Assembly: GCA_013399015.1 (NCBI GenBank)
Contig: VWZX01006819.1
Location: 248,001 to 312,000, forward strand
DNA from: Galbula dea
Lineage: Eukaryota; Chordata; Aves; Piciformes; Galbulidae
Length of the DNA: 64,000 bases
Reading direction: 5' to 3'
This document shows positions 1 to 14,500 of this stretch, in pieces; position 1 is the first letter of the stretch; every line of letters starts with the position of its first letter. Below the pieces are notes generated by a model. That model was given only the letters and a program-made list of their open reading frames with translations, had not been told where the DNA came from and made no database searches. Made by a program: the position numbers and the translations under genes.

Positions 1-1944
1 CTGCCATGATTATTTGTGGCCACTTAAGTGACTTTTCTAAATGGGGCTACTTAAAGATACATTTATTTTTTCTCCATCCTAATCTAAAGCACATAAACCC
101 TATTCGCTATTCATGTCAACCACCATAGCTGCTACAATGTATTTTTCAATTAAGCATTTGGTTTTATCCTAAATTAGCATCTCACATAACTTAAGGTCCA
201 TGACAGTTGATTTAATGTATGTTCATAATAGGACATAAAGGACATAAAAACAAGAAAAGTTTATCAAACAAAGGTACCAAAGAAAGCAAAAGCAACCACT
301 CCAGCCCCAGTGCACAGATGCAAACACACCATGATAAGCAAACTTCTCCGAGCTCAAACAGCAGACACGTGACACTTGGAAACAGAATCTAATTAGTACA
401 AACCCCTAGTCAGTCCTTTGCCCACAGTATTGCTCACCTCAGTAAATTAATGTTGAAGCTTTCAAGTTAAAATGGAGTAAGGGAAAAAAAATACAGCGAG
501 AGAAGTTCTTTATTGAAAAAGGGGAAATAGATAAGGACTTTTGTCATTTTGTGGTGAACAGCAAATTGAATATGAAGTGAGTTGCAACCCAGTGTATTTG
601 CAGTGGCAGAAAACTATAAAAGCACCCAAAATGCACATTCAATTTCAAAAGATACAGACTTGCAGCAAATCTTGATGAAACTACTATAAATTTGGATGAG
701 AAATAATGAGAAAAAAACCCAACTTGGTTGTGGTCTTAACATTACTTCTAACTTTTTAAGCTACATCTTCACATTCTTGCAAATGTTGGTTTTACCAAAG
801 AATTCAACTGCTACTAAATAACCTTTCCTTTTTATGCAGTATTCTTCTATTCTTAATCACTGTAGTTCTTCATACACAAGGTTTATTTACAGCACCCAAA
901 GGAAGTAGAAATCACTATAGTTATCAAAACAGACTGCCATATAAAAATAAACAACTTCTATGTACTTGTGTTAGCCGAATTCTAAGAACTTAGGCAGAAT
1001 AACACTGACTACTAAATAATGCTACCCTAACACTCAAAGCAACAATTTAGTAACGAGAAATTTTTTTATAATTCACATTTAAAATACAGTCAGATCATTA
1101 TGCTGAGCTTACTAAAATTTTAAGCATAGCTAGAGATCACCTAATTCAAGCATAAATAAACATTTTTAATTAAAAATATGACTTCCTGATATTTTTACCT
1201 CTAGAAGTAAAAAAGTACTTCTGAAGTGCTGGGGAAGTAAAACTGGCCTAGGATGAAGACTCATCATATTCCAAGCAGTTTAATACAGATCTTAATAGTA
1301 GTAATCTCTTTATCTTTAAATAACAGTTGACATTTTGCAATAGTTTCTGCATAGTCTGTAATAGTCTGTAATCATAACAAAGTTATTATGTAAAGTTAAT
1401 TACGTAGATTACCAATATATTAGAAAGTATTTTTAGATTTTTACTAAAATATAACTTCTCAAAAGCATTTTGTCTGTCTTACTTGGATATTAAAAAGAAG
1501 CTGAACACTATCAGCCTGCTGAGAACAGATAATCAGTCTCTACTCATTTTTATTACTGAAAAGAGAAAGTCTCCTTTTTTGCTAGTAACTGTTTTGTGCC
1601 AAAAATTAATGTACCATTTGCTGCTGACATTCTGCCAGACTAATGGTGCTTGTCTTCACTCAAGAGGATTCAGAAATTACTACTCATTTTTCAGTCAGCA
1701 TTTATCATAGATTCCCAAATACAGTCCTCCCATGACAAGAAAAACAAGATAATTCTTCTCTGCACACATACACACACCTCTTCACACTTAAGTTATTACT
1801 ACAAGCAAATAACGTAAAATACTTCAGCAGACACAGACAAGCACTCCTTCACCCCCCGACATGATGGCTCAATTCCAATGTCAAGGTGCATGTAAGACTC
1901 CCAGGAGACTTCCATTCAAACCTGACATAAAACCCAAATAATAA
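1..1944. other. AT-rich non-coding DNA
   Basis: No exon, repeat family or CpG cluster recognised. If the 7-8-kb island is the PIK3CB promoter, this is first-intron sequence. Confidence 0.5.
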
Positions 1945-2267
1945 AATCACAGAATCCCAGAATCCTTTAGGCTGAAAAGGGCCTTTAAGATCACCTCTTC
2001 CAACCATTAACCCAGCACTGCTGAGTCATCACTAAACCATGTCCTTCAGGCATCTTTTCAATCCCTCCAGGGATGGTGACGCCATCCCTGTCCTGGGCAG
2101 CCTGTTCCAGAGCTTGACAACCTTTTCAGGAAGAAATTTTTCCTCGTGTCCAGCCTAAACTTCCCCTCACACAACTTGAGGCTTTTTCCTTTTGTCCTAT
2201 CACTTGCTATTTGGGAGAAGAGACCAACCCCCACCTTGCTACAACCTCCCTTCAGGGAGTTGTAATG
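1945..2267 (-). mobile_element. CR1 LINE 3' fragment
   Basis: Read on the minus strand, this ends in the CR1-type tail (repeated ATTCTG-like octamers, here at 1,945-1,965). Before that are typical 3' UTR phrases: help-line motifs such as TTGGAAGAGGTGATC and AGGCTGCCCAGGACAGG. It is 5'-truncated, as nearly all avian CR1 copies are, and carries no coding capacity. Confidence 0.9.
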
Positions 2268-5200
2268 CTACATTTCAAATTTTCCTGAAACGCAGAGGAT
2301 CCAAAAGCAGACCTCAAGTACTACAAAAGTTACCAGTTACTCTGTTTCCTAGGGACTTTTTACACTATTCTCCACACCATCCACCTACTCTGACTTTTAA
2401 ACTGCTTCTAGTATTGTGCACCTGCATATAAGCACAAGTCTTACACATCAGATCTGTCACAAAACCACTTGACAGCAGGACTGTGAACTTCACTTATAGT
2501 GTCAGGTCGATCCCACAGAACAGCAGCTATTGCACATTCCACACAAAAGCTTTCATAAACAACTGGCTATTCTTATGCTTGTTTTTAAAATATTTCATTG
2601 CTTTGTTGAAGATGCCTTCTGTGCACTTAGACAACAAAGGACTTTTAGAAACACTGAAAATTAGCTAATGCTTCAGAACAGTATCATAAAACTAAAGACA
2701 CACTAATACTCTTGCTAACTTATTAACTGACAACACAAACCACAAACACTCCCATGACTTCAACAAAACTATTTATCTACCTCTACTACCCAAACAAGCT
2801 ATTGTGCACATGTTGCCAGTTGATGCCAAACCAAAACCTACATCGTCTAACACATTTTTGCATCTTCCCATAGCTTTTTTTATTTTTTTTCAGTCCAGTG
2901 CATATCTGGTGCCTGGGGGCAAGGAGAGAACAGGAAGGACCTAAAGTAAGAGCAAACAGTGCAAGCTCCTAATGGACTTCACATCACTTAAAAAGGTCCA
3001 TCATTTCCAAATTACTTCATGAACAAAAGCCTCTGCTTTCTGCTCTGGATACATGAAATCAGGGAACAAAAGCCTCAGAGGAACATTATGAAAAGAAGTT
3101 TAGATTCTTCATTCTAAACCTCTGGTAGTCCCCAAAAGTGAACTTCAAAAGACAGTAATGAGAGCACACCGATTACTTGGGTCTTGTAAAAAGAAACTGG
3201 AAATCACAGGGTTGCCATCTCCTCCAAGTAAACTCACACAAAGAAGAAAGATGTTATCACATACAGGCACAAAAGTCAAACCCACAACACAGATTTTATT
3301 TTTTTTCCCATTACAGGGCATATCTCTCCCATTCAATCATCACAGTTTGGGGAGGGGGGGGAAGTAGTGTATTTATATAGCTATTTCATGTGCAATATTC
3401 AAAATTCATGACCTCTTAGAAGTTCTTAAACTTTAGAGGCAGCTCTATCCCCATCACGTCAACTCACTTGCACCTTTGTCCCAAGGAACTAGACTTTACT
3501 TGTTCAAATTTTCTGCTTAAAAAAAAGAAACACTGAAGAGATAAAAAACCTGGGGATCATTTACCAACTTCCCATGGGAAGTAAAACCGTTCAGCATTAC
3601 AGCAACACGAAGTTACACAAGTATAAAACTAGAGACTGCTATTTCTGAGGGAGCTTCTTGAAGATATTTGATGCAGAATTCACAAAGCTATTCTAAAAGT
3701 CAGAACAACTATTGCAAATAATATCAAGGTATTCTGGAAACAGAGGAGCACTTTTTACAATTCATAGCGAAAATTTAATACAACACTGCTTACCAAAAAT
3801 ATAAAAGTTTGACAATTCTGAAAGAAACAAAAGTAAGCCATGAGTAGTAAATTTATATTTACATTGTGCATCAACAGAAAAGTTATAGTACTCATAATTC
3901 TTATGCTTTTTAAAAATCAAACACAAAAAAGTATTTCTATATATGTTGATTTAGCTCCAAAGAGAAAATTAGTCCTTAGTTAATTCAAAGTTTAAAGAGT
4001 ATCTAAGGTAAGAAACTGAATAATCAAATTTCTCACAGCTGCCCCCTTCCCTCCTTTTGAATGCAACTGAATAAGATCTGGGGCATTTTTCCCCCATGGC
4101 CAACAGCCAAAGCCACAATGGAAGTAGCAAAGACAGTACCTGAGGACAGTCTGAGTCTTCTATTTGCATACAACCAAATTTACAAAGGACCATATTCTGT
4201 AGCATGCTAACAAACTCTGGTTACCTAAAAACTGCCAAATCCAAACCAAATAAACAATATGCATCCTACCTTCCTCCCTCCCCCAAAAAAAATTATCAGT
4301 GGGAGACAGTATAATTGCTTCCATCCTACTTCAAAGGAAGCTTTTTTTGACACATCAGTGTCACTATTTGTTTCTTTAATCTTCTGAAGCCAGTATGTAA
4401 ATTCAATTATTTTGGTAGCTACATACCCAAAAGCATTTGCACACCAGGGCCTCACTCTGCAACTCTAATATATGTAAATGGAACCACATTCCTGGATTTA
4501 TTTCCACCAAGGGTTGAGATATAAAGATTTACCCATGTACATCTGACAGACTGTTAAATAGATTGGACAATGTTGCAACACAAACTAACTGGTACTTCAG
4601 GCACTATACAAGTACATGTAACCTTAACCTTGCAGAATCTGGTATTTCTGACAGAATCATCAGCTGTATTAATTCTGGACCATAGTACTACTGTCATTTC
4701 TAAAAAAAAAAAAACAATTAAAAAAACCTGCTACATTTCTAATTTTTGCCACCAGATCCGATTTAGTTATCAAAACAAAACACAATGAAATGTTCCCACA
4801 ATGAGGGAGTGATTGTGAGGACTAACAGCACTGTCACAAAACACATTGTTTAATGCACTCAGACACTAACACTGAATTTTTTTAGCACTCTCCAATTCCA
4901 AGTCCTCATGCTCTGTGGCAAACGAATTAGAATTTAAGATGTAGTACATAACACCCTGTGTGACACTCCAAACACACATCTACTACCAGAACCCATATAT
5001 GCAAGCTCTTCCATGTGACTGTGGAAATGATGCTTAGTTCAGGTGTTTTTCTCTCCTGGACTTTTACAGGAGCTGCCAGTTGTGACCAAGGGTTAACTTC
5101 ATAATTTAACAGTCTGCTGCTACCAAACATGGTAAGTCAGAAAGTCCACCTCAAACCAAAGCAGCCCCATGGACTCTGTATATAAAATACAGTGCCATGT

Positions 5201-7120
5201 TCCAACAACCCACTTATTTATTTTCAGGTAAGTTAACTGGTAATAACTAAGAGAACCAAGGGCAAAGCTTCCATGTGTATCTCCAGATCTATTAAAAAGC
5301 ACTTAAAGCTACTTAAACTCAGTACCTCTGGTTATTGAAACACAATACCACCTTTCTAGCTACACAGCCAAAACACCAGCATGCATGTCCAACCCAACTT
5401 CTAAAGAACATCAGGCAGTGTTTTTCCTGTATCTTCCTCTTATATGTAGCATTCTGACAGCTTGTGTTTTTACTGGATTTCAGTTTTAAATTTCACTTCT
5501 GTGAAACAGAGCATACTGCAGATACATGCAAGCTTTAAAAAAAAAAAAGCATGCAAGGTTTTACAAGCCAATTAGCTCTACGTTCAAAGTTCAAGAAAGG
5601 GAAAGGAGTAGTGGAGTAGTTAGCTCAGGGAAAAGAGGCAGGATACCTTCTCTTTTTACCATACCACAAGAATCAAAGAAAGATTTTTTTATTATTATTT
5701 TTTTTTTAAGAAGGCTTTCCTAAACTAGACTTTGGAGGTCTGCCAAAAGTCTAAAGACAATTGGAGAACTAGCGAATTTATGACATCAGATAGTCCAAGG
5801 AAGTGAAACCTGACTTAACGGAAGCAATTTTTATTCAAGAAAAACAGATATTTAAATAGACATTTTAAAAAGGTATTTTAAGAACATGTATGGAGGGAGT
5901 TCCCTTTTAAAAAGTTTTTTAAAAAACATTTAATTACAGGCTGAAACCCCACCCAGGCATGTTTCCAAGTCAATCCACAGCAAAGCATTCTTGATGTTAC
6001 CAATATCCTGATACTCTTTTTCAAAAGGCCAAAACAGAACAGCTAGCAAAGAATTTCTGTGCAGTAATCCTTTTCATTCTCTCGCTGTTCTGAAAAGCAC
6101 TACTTGTTGGCATGAAACTGCTGAAAGCCTAGAAAACCATCATCAGTCTGAACTAAAGTTCCTAGATGGAAGTTTCCACAAGATCTGGTGATTGATTCCC
6201 CAGCCACCTTTAATGCATTCCACTAGACTTCACAACCATTTGACAAGTGTCTGGATATTCAATATTTCTTTATATGTAGTTTTCCTAAAAATAAGTGTGC
6301 TAGAGTTTAACTTCACCTCTTAATTTAATCTTTGAATACTACAGTTGTGGGAGTCTCTAGCTAATACTGCAAACCACAGGCTGATCAAATTCCTGCAACA
6401 TCCTTCACGTATTCATGCAACTTTGAATCCTATGCTAGTCTTGAAAACATAAACAGCAGGTTTCTGGAGTTTCTAGTAATGCCCAGCTTCATGAACCTCC
6501 TAAGCCTGAATAAAGTTCAGTATCAACAGTATAACAGCAGAATCGACTTAGAGAGTACATAACATTTACTTTGGCTACAGTTATCAGCTCCAAATGAACA
6601 AAACTCATCAACATATCTGGTGACAAGAGATTTACTTTCTGTAAATACAGTAAAGTCCTGGCAAAAATATCCCTAAGCCTTCCTGATTTTGGCCAGCATC
6701 CAGCATCTGTCTGTAAGCACACATGCGCTGGAGCTAGACAAACCAGAGATTCTGGCATGAAAGGTTTCCGATTCTCTTTCAGGAACTCTGGGACTAATGA
6801 AGATTTATTCTCCCTTACACAGGCACAGGTCCTCATCTGGGGAAGAATTTAGTTGTTGTTAAGAAAGTATAGGATTACGGCACACAGCCAAAGTGATCTC
6901 CTGTTTGCTACCCGCTCTGGGCTACACAGAGAACCAGCATCTGGCTGAAAATACACTTCATAAACACTGCCCTTCCATACAAATTCCTGCGGTTCAGAAG
7001 GGAAAACTGTGCTCAGAAACTTAGCTGAAAAGTGCCAAAAGCATCGGATAATCTAAACGTCACTTTAAAATCGCAAAGCAGTCACTAAGGGAGAAAATAA
7101 AATTAAAAAAAACCCACGAA
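2268..7120. other. AT-rich non-coding DNA, probably intronic
   Basis: Only short chance frames (longest 115 codons, minus strand, 6,489-6,836, no recognisable domain). Small A/T homopolymers at 4,699, 5,536 and 5,695, and a G-run at 3,351-3,361. No coding exon of the expected PI3-kinase catalytic subunit is seen. Confidence 0.5.
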
Positions 7121-7130
7121 ACTCACCAGG
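7121..7130 (-). other. Candidate 5' splice donor (CTG|GTGAGT)
   Basis: A consensus GTGAGT donor on the minus strand with exon end at 7,127, at the downstream edge of the CpG island. It could end a non-coding first exon of the minus-strand transcript proposed here. Motif only; no transcript evidence. Confidence 0.35.
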
Positions 7131-7149
7131 CCTGACAGAAAGCCCAACC

Positions 7150-8510
7150 CTGTCCTCAGCGAGCCCTCAAGAGGACAAGATGCCGAACACCTGGGCACCG
7201 CCCGCAGTCACAGAGGCGGGAGGGCCGCGCAGTCTCTGCCGCTAGTCTCTCGCTGCCGCCGGCCTGGGGCAGGAGCGGGGCCTACGGAGGTGTCACCAGG
7301 GGTCAGGCGGGAGCCTAGAGGCCGCGAAGGACCCCGAGCAGTCGCGGCGGAAAGTGGTAATGGGGAGGAGGCAAGTCCGGGACCGGCTACGCCAGCCCTG
7401 AGGGCGCAGGATGCGCGCGAAGCCACTTGTTGCGGCAGCCCCTTACCGCCACGGAGGCCGGAGGCAGGGCAGTGCCCCAAGGCTCCCCGCGCCCGCCCCA
7501 GTCCCTCACAAACGGCCGCAGCCTGCCTAAACCTTCCCCCGCGCCGGGGAGACGGACAGAGCTTCCCTATCGGTTGAGCAACCGCCGTGTCGCAACGAGC
7601 GGCAGCCGAGAAGTGCCTTCTTCCTGCGGAGTTCGGGGCGAGCAGGGACCGAAACAAGCTGGCGGGTACCGGCCGAGGGAAAGCCCTCGCCGGGGAAGCC
7701 CTCCCCGGCTCCGCCACAGCGCGGACCTACCCGCCCTCGGGTGCCTCGCCTCACCCCTCCGTCCCGTCGTTCTCGGAACGCGGCGGAGCCGATCGGCTCA
7801 GGCCACCCAAGACTCCCCTCCCGCGTACACCCACCTGCCTGGGCAGCAGCGGCCGCCACCGTCCCCAGCGTCGCAGTGCCCCAGCCAGCGCGACAGCGCT
7901 GGCGCTAGCAGGGAGCCTGCTCCCTCACGCCGCCACGGGCCAGTGCCACGCTACCGCCGCCTCCTCCTTCTCTTCGGCGGACACGGCGGGGGTGCCGGGG
8001 TTACCTAGGCGATCGCTTCACCCTTCGGTCCCGCCTCGGCGCGAGCCGCCAACCCGCGCGCAGCTTTCGGTATCAAGCCGCTGGCCGAAGCCAATCGGGC
8101 GGCATGTCCCCGCCCTCTCAGAGCGCTCCCGGGTCCATTTTCCCGTGAGGGTCGGAGTTGGCTATGGGACGGCGTCGGCGAGAGGCACCCGAGGTCCTGC
8201 TATCGCCCTTGGGTCTGCGGCGGGCGCGTGGCCCTCACAGCCCTGCTCCAGTGTAATAGCGCAGTAGACCGTCGAGGGGGAGTCTCTTGCGGCCCGCCCC
8301 GGGGTGCGCCAGCCAGGCGACCGATGGCAGGCCGAGCTGGGGCTCCGCTACGAAGGCAAAGCCGCGGAACCCCCCCACGAAGAGCCTCCGTGAGAGGGAC
8401 GGCAGCGCTCGGCAGCCACCGCTGCTTCCCAGCCCCGGTCGTTTCCCAGCGGTTTAATTTCCCCGCCTGTCTGGCACTGCCCGACTGCGCTTCTCATTCG
8501 TAATCGGGAG
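7150..8510 (-). promoter_or_regulatory. CpG island; inferred PIK3CB 5' non-coding promoter
   Basis: Sequence composition jumps from AT-rich to strongly CpG-rich here and back again. A CCAAT box (8,092-8,096) and GC boxes mark it as a promoter-type island. Minus-strand splice-donor consensus sites lie at 7,834, 7,126 and, more weakly, 8,003, so a first exon transcribed towards lower coordinates is plausible. PIK3CB lies on the same strand just beyond the FOXL2 3' side in vertebrates and has non-coding first exons, so assignment to PIK3CB is an inference from synteny. No PIK3CB coding exon is seen in the window, so no symbol is assigned. A divergent plus-strand transcript is also possible. Confidence 0.5.
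7829..7840 (-). other. Candidate 5' splice donor (CAG|GTGGGT)
   Basis: A minus-strand donor match with exon end at 7,835, inside the CpG island and about 260 bp below the CCAAT box, a good distance for a short first exon. It competes with the donor at 7,126. Confidence 0.35.
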
Positions 8511-11500
8511 CATCGCAGGAGCCCCGTAACGCTGTTGGTGGTGCTGTACACACCCCTACTTCTTAGGGCCCCTTTAAAAAATTAACCGGCATTTTGGGAG
8601 ACCAAAAGAAGCAGTCACCGGTGTTCGCGCTGAAAAGGGGTCATCAAAGAGAAACCACTTTCCCGAAGTGGCTTTTGGAAATCAGCAAGGAAGACCTCGT
8701 TACAGCAGCTTATTGCCTTGCCAATGATTTCCAGGATATATATTCGTGTTAAGAGTCTTGATGCTGAGCTGTTAGGCATAATTACATTGAAACTAGTACT
8801 TACAAAGTACAAGTGGTTTTCTAAGGCTTAAAGGAAGCAATCAAAGAAAAGCAAGGTAGAATGCAATGAAACAACTTAGTTTCGCATGCAGCTAACCCTG
8901 TCCTCACCCACTGAAATCAGCAGTCACATTCCTACTGCCTTTAATGAAAATAGGGTGAGGCATAGCATAGCCATTCAGGAAGAGTATGATCACATTAGGC
9001 ATATTTTAACATCCCTATGCTAATAATCATCCTGTATTATTAGTCTTGTCTATTTTTCTCCATGCATTTTTCCAGTCATTCCAGTTTTCAAAGCAGAAAG
9101 ATGGATGGAGTTACTTCCTCATCAACTTCACTTACCAATTCTCAGGGCAGTAAAAATTCATTGGGATTAGAAAACATCTTGGGGATGTTTAGTTGTTCCA
9201 AACAAACCAAACAACCATAACATGGACTGACTGGAAATCTGTGGGAAGGACAATGATGTCCCCACTTATTTCAGCAAATGGGATTTTTGCACGAACAGTG
9301 AGCACACACTGCAGCATAGCTAGGCAAATCTCAGTGAAAGGCCAGAAGCAGCTAATGACAGACCTTGCCTACCACGTGTCAGTTGCTTTCAGAGCCTCTT
9401 GTTGTTCACAGCCTTCACTGTCTGTTGGGTGTTTCGCTTAACAGTTCCCTTTCCTGCTCTCAACCAGTTCTTCTAAGGCCACTTAGTGCTACTGCAGGGA
9501 GCCTTGTTTCCAAACATCATGCTGCCACTTCATACCACAGGAGTGTGGTAACTTCACTTCCCCTCTTCCTGGAAAAAAAAAGAAAAAAAAAGAAAAAAAA
9601 AGAAAAAACAGTAGATTTCAATACTTAATTACTGGTTTATCAGGCAAGTATACAGACCATACAAATTCATACAGTGTCATCTCTACAGATCCTGTACTAA
9701 GTAGCAAGTTTTACTTCAGCATATTGAGCCACTTTTCTCTTTTGTTTAAAGTTTACATTGCTACAGAAATATCTCTCTGAGAAATAAGGTAATTAATGAA
9801 ATCCAGTAGTGCAAAACGTCTCGGAACATTCTAATACTTGTGATTTTGACATTAAATACTTCAGATAGTCTTGGCCTAGATATCCAAACCTTGGCTCATT
9901 AGTTGGCCTCTCTCAAGACAAATGGGTATGTGCCTGAAAAGGCTAGATAATGTTTTGGTTTGGTTTTTTCTCAGAAAAGAGCTATTTACTCTGGATCTTG
10001 CAACATTAGGTTGTTGTTCTACTGGATCCAGTGCAGTCTTTGTAAAGTGTAAGTCAGCTACAATGTGAGTGATTTACTGGACTGAGCAGAGGGCTGCAAC
10101 CCAGAAACTTCAGACTGTTTACTGCACTGACATCTTTTTAATTGAATAATGATGCCTTGAAGTGTCTGTCATGCATAAAGCCCCAAGCACTTAAAAGTTG
10201 TCTTATATAGACAATTTCTGCTGTATCTATGAATAGACTTCAATTAAATCTGCCCACACAGAGTTTTCCTGTAGGGTGGTAATCCCCGACTTCAGATTGC
10301 CTTTCCATTTCGTGTTTTAATGCCTCCAAATACAACATGAGTACTTAGCAGTAAGTAAAGAGATCTCAATCAGTAGAAACCAACATATTTCAGATTATAG
10401 CTGATCACATTGCACAACATTCATGTTCTTGCCCACATGGAGATATTATGTACAGTGTGCGCAATAGGGACAAAGAACATCTTAAAGAAACGTTTGTATA
10501 CCCTATAAGGCACTGAAAAATACTCTGACTTTAAATATCATTTTATTTTTCAATTTCCTCATGTTTAGATTCTCTTCCCACCCCCCCTTCCCAAAACAAC
10601 AAATGTTCTATTCTTGTCCTCCCCAGGCTATTGTTACATGTGTTCTCAGTGTAACAAAAGGGTTTTGTCTAAAAAGGCTGTATCTGAGTCATGTCTTTGC
10701 ATGTGAAACAGCTGTACACCTAGGGCACATTCTCAGTCACTTGAAAATGTGTCATTTTCAGCATTCTGGGTTTACATTATTTTAGCCCCATGTCACTGCA
10801 ATGATCAGAAGAAAGGAACAAACACACAAGTTGTCTGCCTATCTGCAGACATCACAGAACTGTGGCAGCAGACCTGGATGGGGAGAGAAAGAAAATGCAA
10901 GTGGAAATGCCACGGGAAGGATGTTTGGCCTAAAGGAGAAAAAGCTGGTCTGAAAAAAATTCAAGTTAGTACATCTAAAGGACAATGATCCAGAACACAG
11001 ATGAATACTGGGCAGGAGATGCTTAGAAAGTGTTTATCACAAGACTTAAATGCTCCTAGCAACTTGCTAGTGTCTGATACTGTGATACAACAGCAACACC
11101 TACAAACCAAAACAGTTTTGGGTAGTTAATGCACAGCAGCATTTTGTGCTGAATACAGAAAACAAGAGACTCTCTCATGAGTATTTCTGTCATAAAAAAA
11201 AGAAAAAAATATTCAAAGCTGTATGAGCAATGGCAGAGAAAATAATGGTCACTCGACGCCGCACAGTCATTCCTTTGTCAGCGTGCTGCCTATTGTCATC
11301 CAAATAAAAGGCTTTAGAACATCTTGTGTATGAAAAATAACATGACAGTGTCCTAAGCAGTCAGTTGAGGAAAGACAGTTTGGATTGTAACACTCCAAAA
11401 ACAGCTTCTCAGGAATTAACATTCATCTCCCTTTTTAAGTCCCTCCTTCATCTATAGTAGAAAAAAACACGTCCCCTGTTGCCTAAGGTAGTAGGTTGTT

Positions 11501-14500
11501 ACCATTTGGGAGACAGAGTATCTCATTAGTCACTGAAATTTAAGGGGTATTAATAAGCAAGTGAATCATTTTGGCCTATTTTGAGTTATGTGTTTAGAAA
11601 AAACAGATCACAAGAATCAAGTTTAACTGTCAAAGTTGATATTTAATCTCCTAAACAGGAAATACCAACAGATTCTCAAGGAATGTCATGAGTACGTTTA
11701 CTAAGTCTATACGTGATTTCAGGCACTAGGTTAATGCACTACAATACATATAAAATACTATGATGGAGAGGCTATGGTATGTGGATAGCATGATCCTGTA
11801 ACAGTCTCAGTAGACAAATAAAAGCTGTCCTGCTGGACTGGACCTTTCCCATCTCTGCAGATGTTAGACCTACCTATGAAATCAAAGCTGGCCTTTGCCA
11901 CTGGGGCCTCCTAGGGTGCACCCGCACGGTGAAAATCTTAGTGTAGCACTAGCTCAAGTTTGTAAGAAAAGCACTCCCTCGGAGGTGTTCTGTACACTAT
12001 TTGGGTCCCTTTTCCTGCACTTGCACCACCGTGTGTGTCTATAATAAGCTTTCCTTTGTTTCTCACACGGACTCCAGTGACGGGTGAGGCAGCAGCAAAT
12101 AATGGACTGAGTGACTGCAAATGCAGATGTCAGACAAAACGGATGCTGAATTTGTCTAATAAAGCTACAGCCTGCAGCAAGAACAAACAGCTTTTAACAG
12201 TGCTTTACTAAGCCAAGTTATTTAACAGGTAAAACTCAGTGGAAAAGTTCTCAGAGAACTTATAGCGTATGCATGGGAACCAGTGAGGCAAACCACCCTA
12301 CAGCAGCACCTCAAATAGCTAGCAGTGCCGACATCCGAATATTCAGCACCCTGGCACCTCACTGTTCTGTTCCCCCAGCTGAATTCAGTGTCTGAGGCCT
12401 CTCATTTTAAAATTCTAAGCCTAACTTAAATGATGTAAAGCCATTTAAAACAGAGTGCTATCTCCTCAACCTCCCAGACCTCCCCTGACTGCTGGAACAC
12501 ACCGGAAGTGCCTGTGTGTCAGCTGATTCATCCATCAGGGCAGACAGAGCCAGGCTGTGGATGACTGGGCTCAGCTCCTTCCCCTTTTCCCTCCCTCAGG
12601 CAAGCTGCACGAGCTGGCGTAAGGCAGCAGGTCCAAGCTTGAGAGAGCCCTCAACCCACCAAACCTCTCCTTTTGGAGCACCAGCTTTGCTGGTGATCCC
12701 ATAGAGCATGACCACTCCTCTTCGGCTCCTCAAATCTGGACTGTGGACTGGGGGAACTGAAAAGGAGAGTCCCTCTGTACTGAGGCTTCAAGTGTGCTAG
12801 TAAGAGTTGGGAACTGAACCCTTCTACCCTACTCTGCAAATTTACACCTAAAAGGCACATTGTTGTATCGCTTCCAAATCACAGAAACTCCATCACTGTG
12901 AGCTCTCAGGCAGTATTTTTAAATGGTTGCATTCCTCATCAACTTATGCTAATTCTATTGTAATAAAGCAGCAATTTTTTTTATATCATTTATCTGTAGA
13001 GAAACTGGTTGAAGGTGCTTAGTTGTCACTAGTTCTGTACTATAGCAAATGTATATGTAGTTGCTTGTTCTCTGCATCTCTTCATGGCAAACCAAGGTTT
13101 CTGGGTACGGCTGCACTTCACAAGTCAGCTTGTTTAGAAGCTATGTGGGCATCCATCTTGTATCAGCCAGTGGAGACCAAAACAACTGCTCAGAATTAGG
13201 AAGAGTTAGGTCTTTACAAAGATTAACAGCATCCTGCAGTGACCCATCTGATTTTGCTGCTATGTGCTGTCTTTATGTATAAATACCTCTACACAGTTTT
13301 TCATTTTCTCAGTTTCCTAACACAGATTTTGCAAAAAGAGTTCCATTCAGCAGTTCAACACAACAGTCATCAAAAGCCTCTTGAATAGCTAGAGCCTAGT
13401 AGAAGCAGGACTTCTGTCCACATGTAACATCACACACCGCACAGGCAAGTCTCCCACCAGCTATTATCTCCTCTGCACATTTTACGGGTCCAACTTCTTA
13501 CCCAATATTAACTATTTTTGCAATAAAAAGCAGCACTGGATTGTAGATTTGCCAGTTTGAAGATGAGGCACTGAGTTCCCTGGTGTTATTTCTGCTGACT
13601 TTCTAATCAAATATAAAGATCCCATGACACATTTTGACAAAAAGTAGGGCACAGCTAGCTTATTTATTCTTCTGCTAAAAATAGGCTTCTACGTCCAGCA
13701 GGTTGTCATGTGTTAGATAGCACTTCAAGTGTAACAGCTGCCTTACCTGCCTCAGTACAGCTATATTACCAGTTCAGCTAATTATGAAAACATCAGGCTT
13801 CACAATTCCTTTAGTAGTTCCATTTTGCTAAAATACTCCCTAGGATTAGACCATCCAGCAATTGAAAAGGCAATAAAATACCTTCTCATCCTTACCGGAG
13901 GAGTTTCTGACACCTTTCCAAGTGCAGCGCAGCATGTTTTACATCTCTTGGGTTAATGCTATATTACTATTCTGAGCCAGAGGCAAAGACTAGGAAGAGA
14001 TTCATTAAAGGAATTGGAACACAAATGGTTTAAAGAAACTTGTATCTTAACACATTTATTTTCCAGCTGGCCTTTTTGTTAAGGCTATTCTGATAATGGA
14101 ACAAATGTAACAGGTGTGAAAATGAATCATGATCATGAACACTATTGAGTCTATCACATTTTTTAATAACTGTGGCTATGAAATATGCTATCTTAATTCT
14201 GAATTTGGCCTTGCAGAAGACTTAGAACTGATGTTTCGCCAGGTTTGCTTAGAGAAGGTCATTGTCCAGACACAAGGGTGTAAGTTAGGCTTAGCAAGGT
14301 TTCATTTTGTGTAGAACTGCCATAAAAGAGAAGAAAGAGTCTTTAGCCCCTAAATTACACCAGTGTGGTTACCCTTCCAGTCAAATTCCAGTCAAATTTA
14401 CTGACCTGCAGTTCACAGTCAACAGCATCTCTGAGTTTGGTCATGTGCCATTTGCAAACCTTGAAAGGCTTGCTCAAAACCAAATTTTACTTTATCTCAC

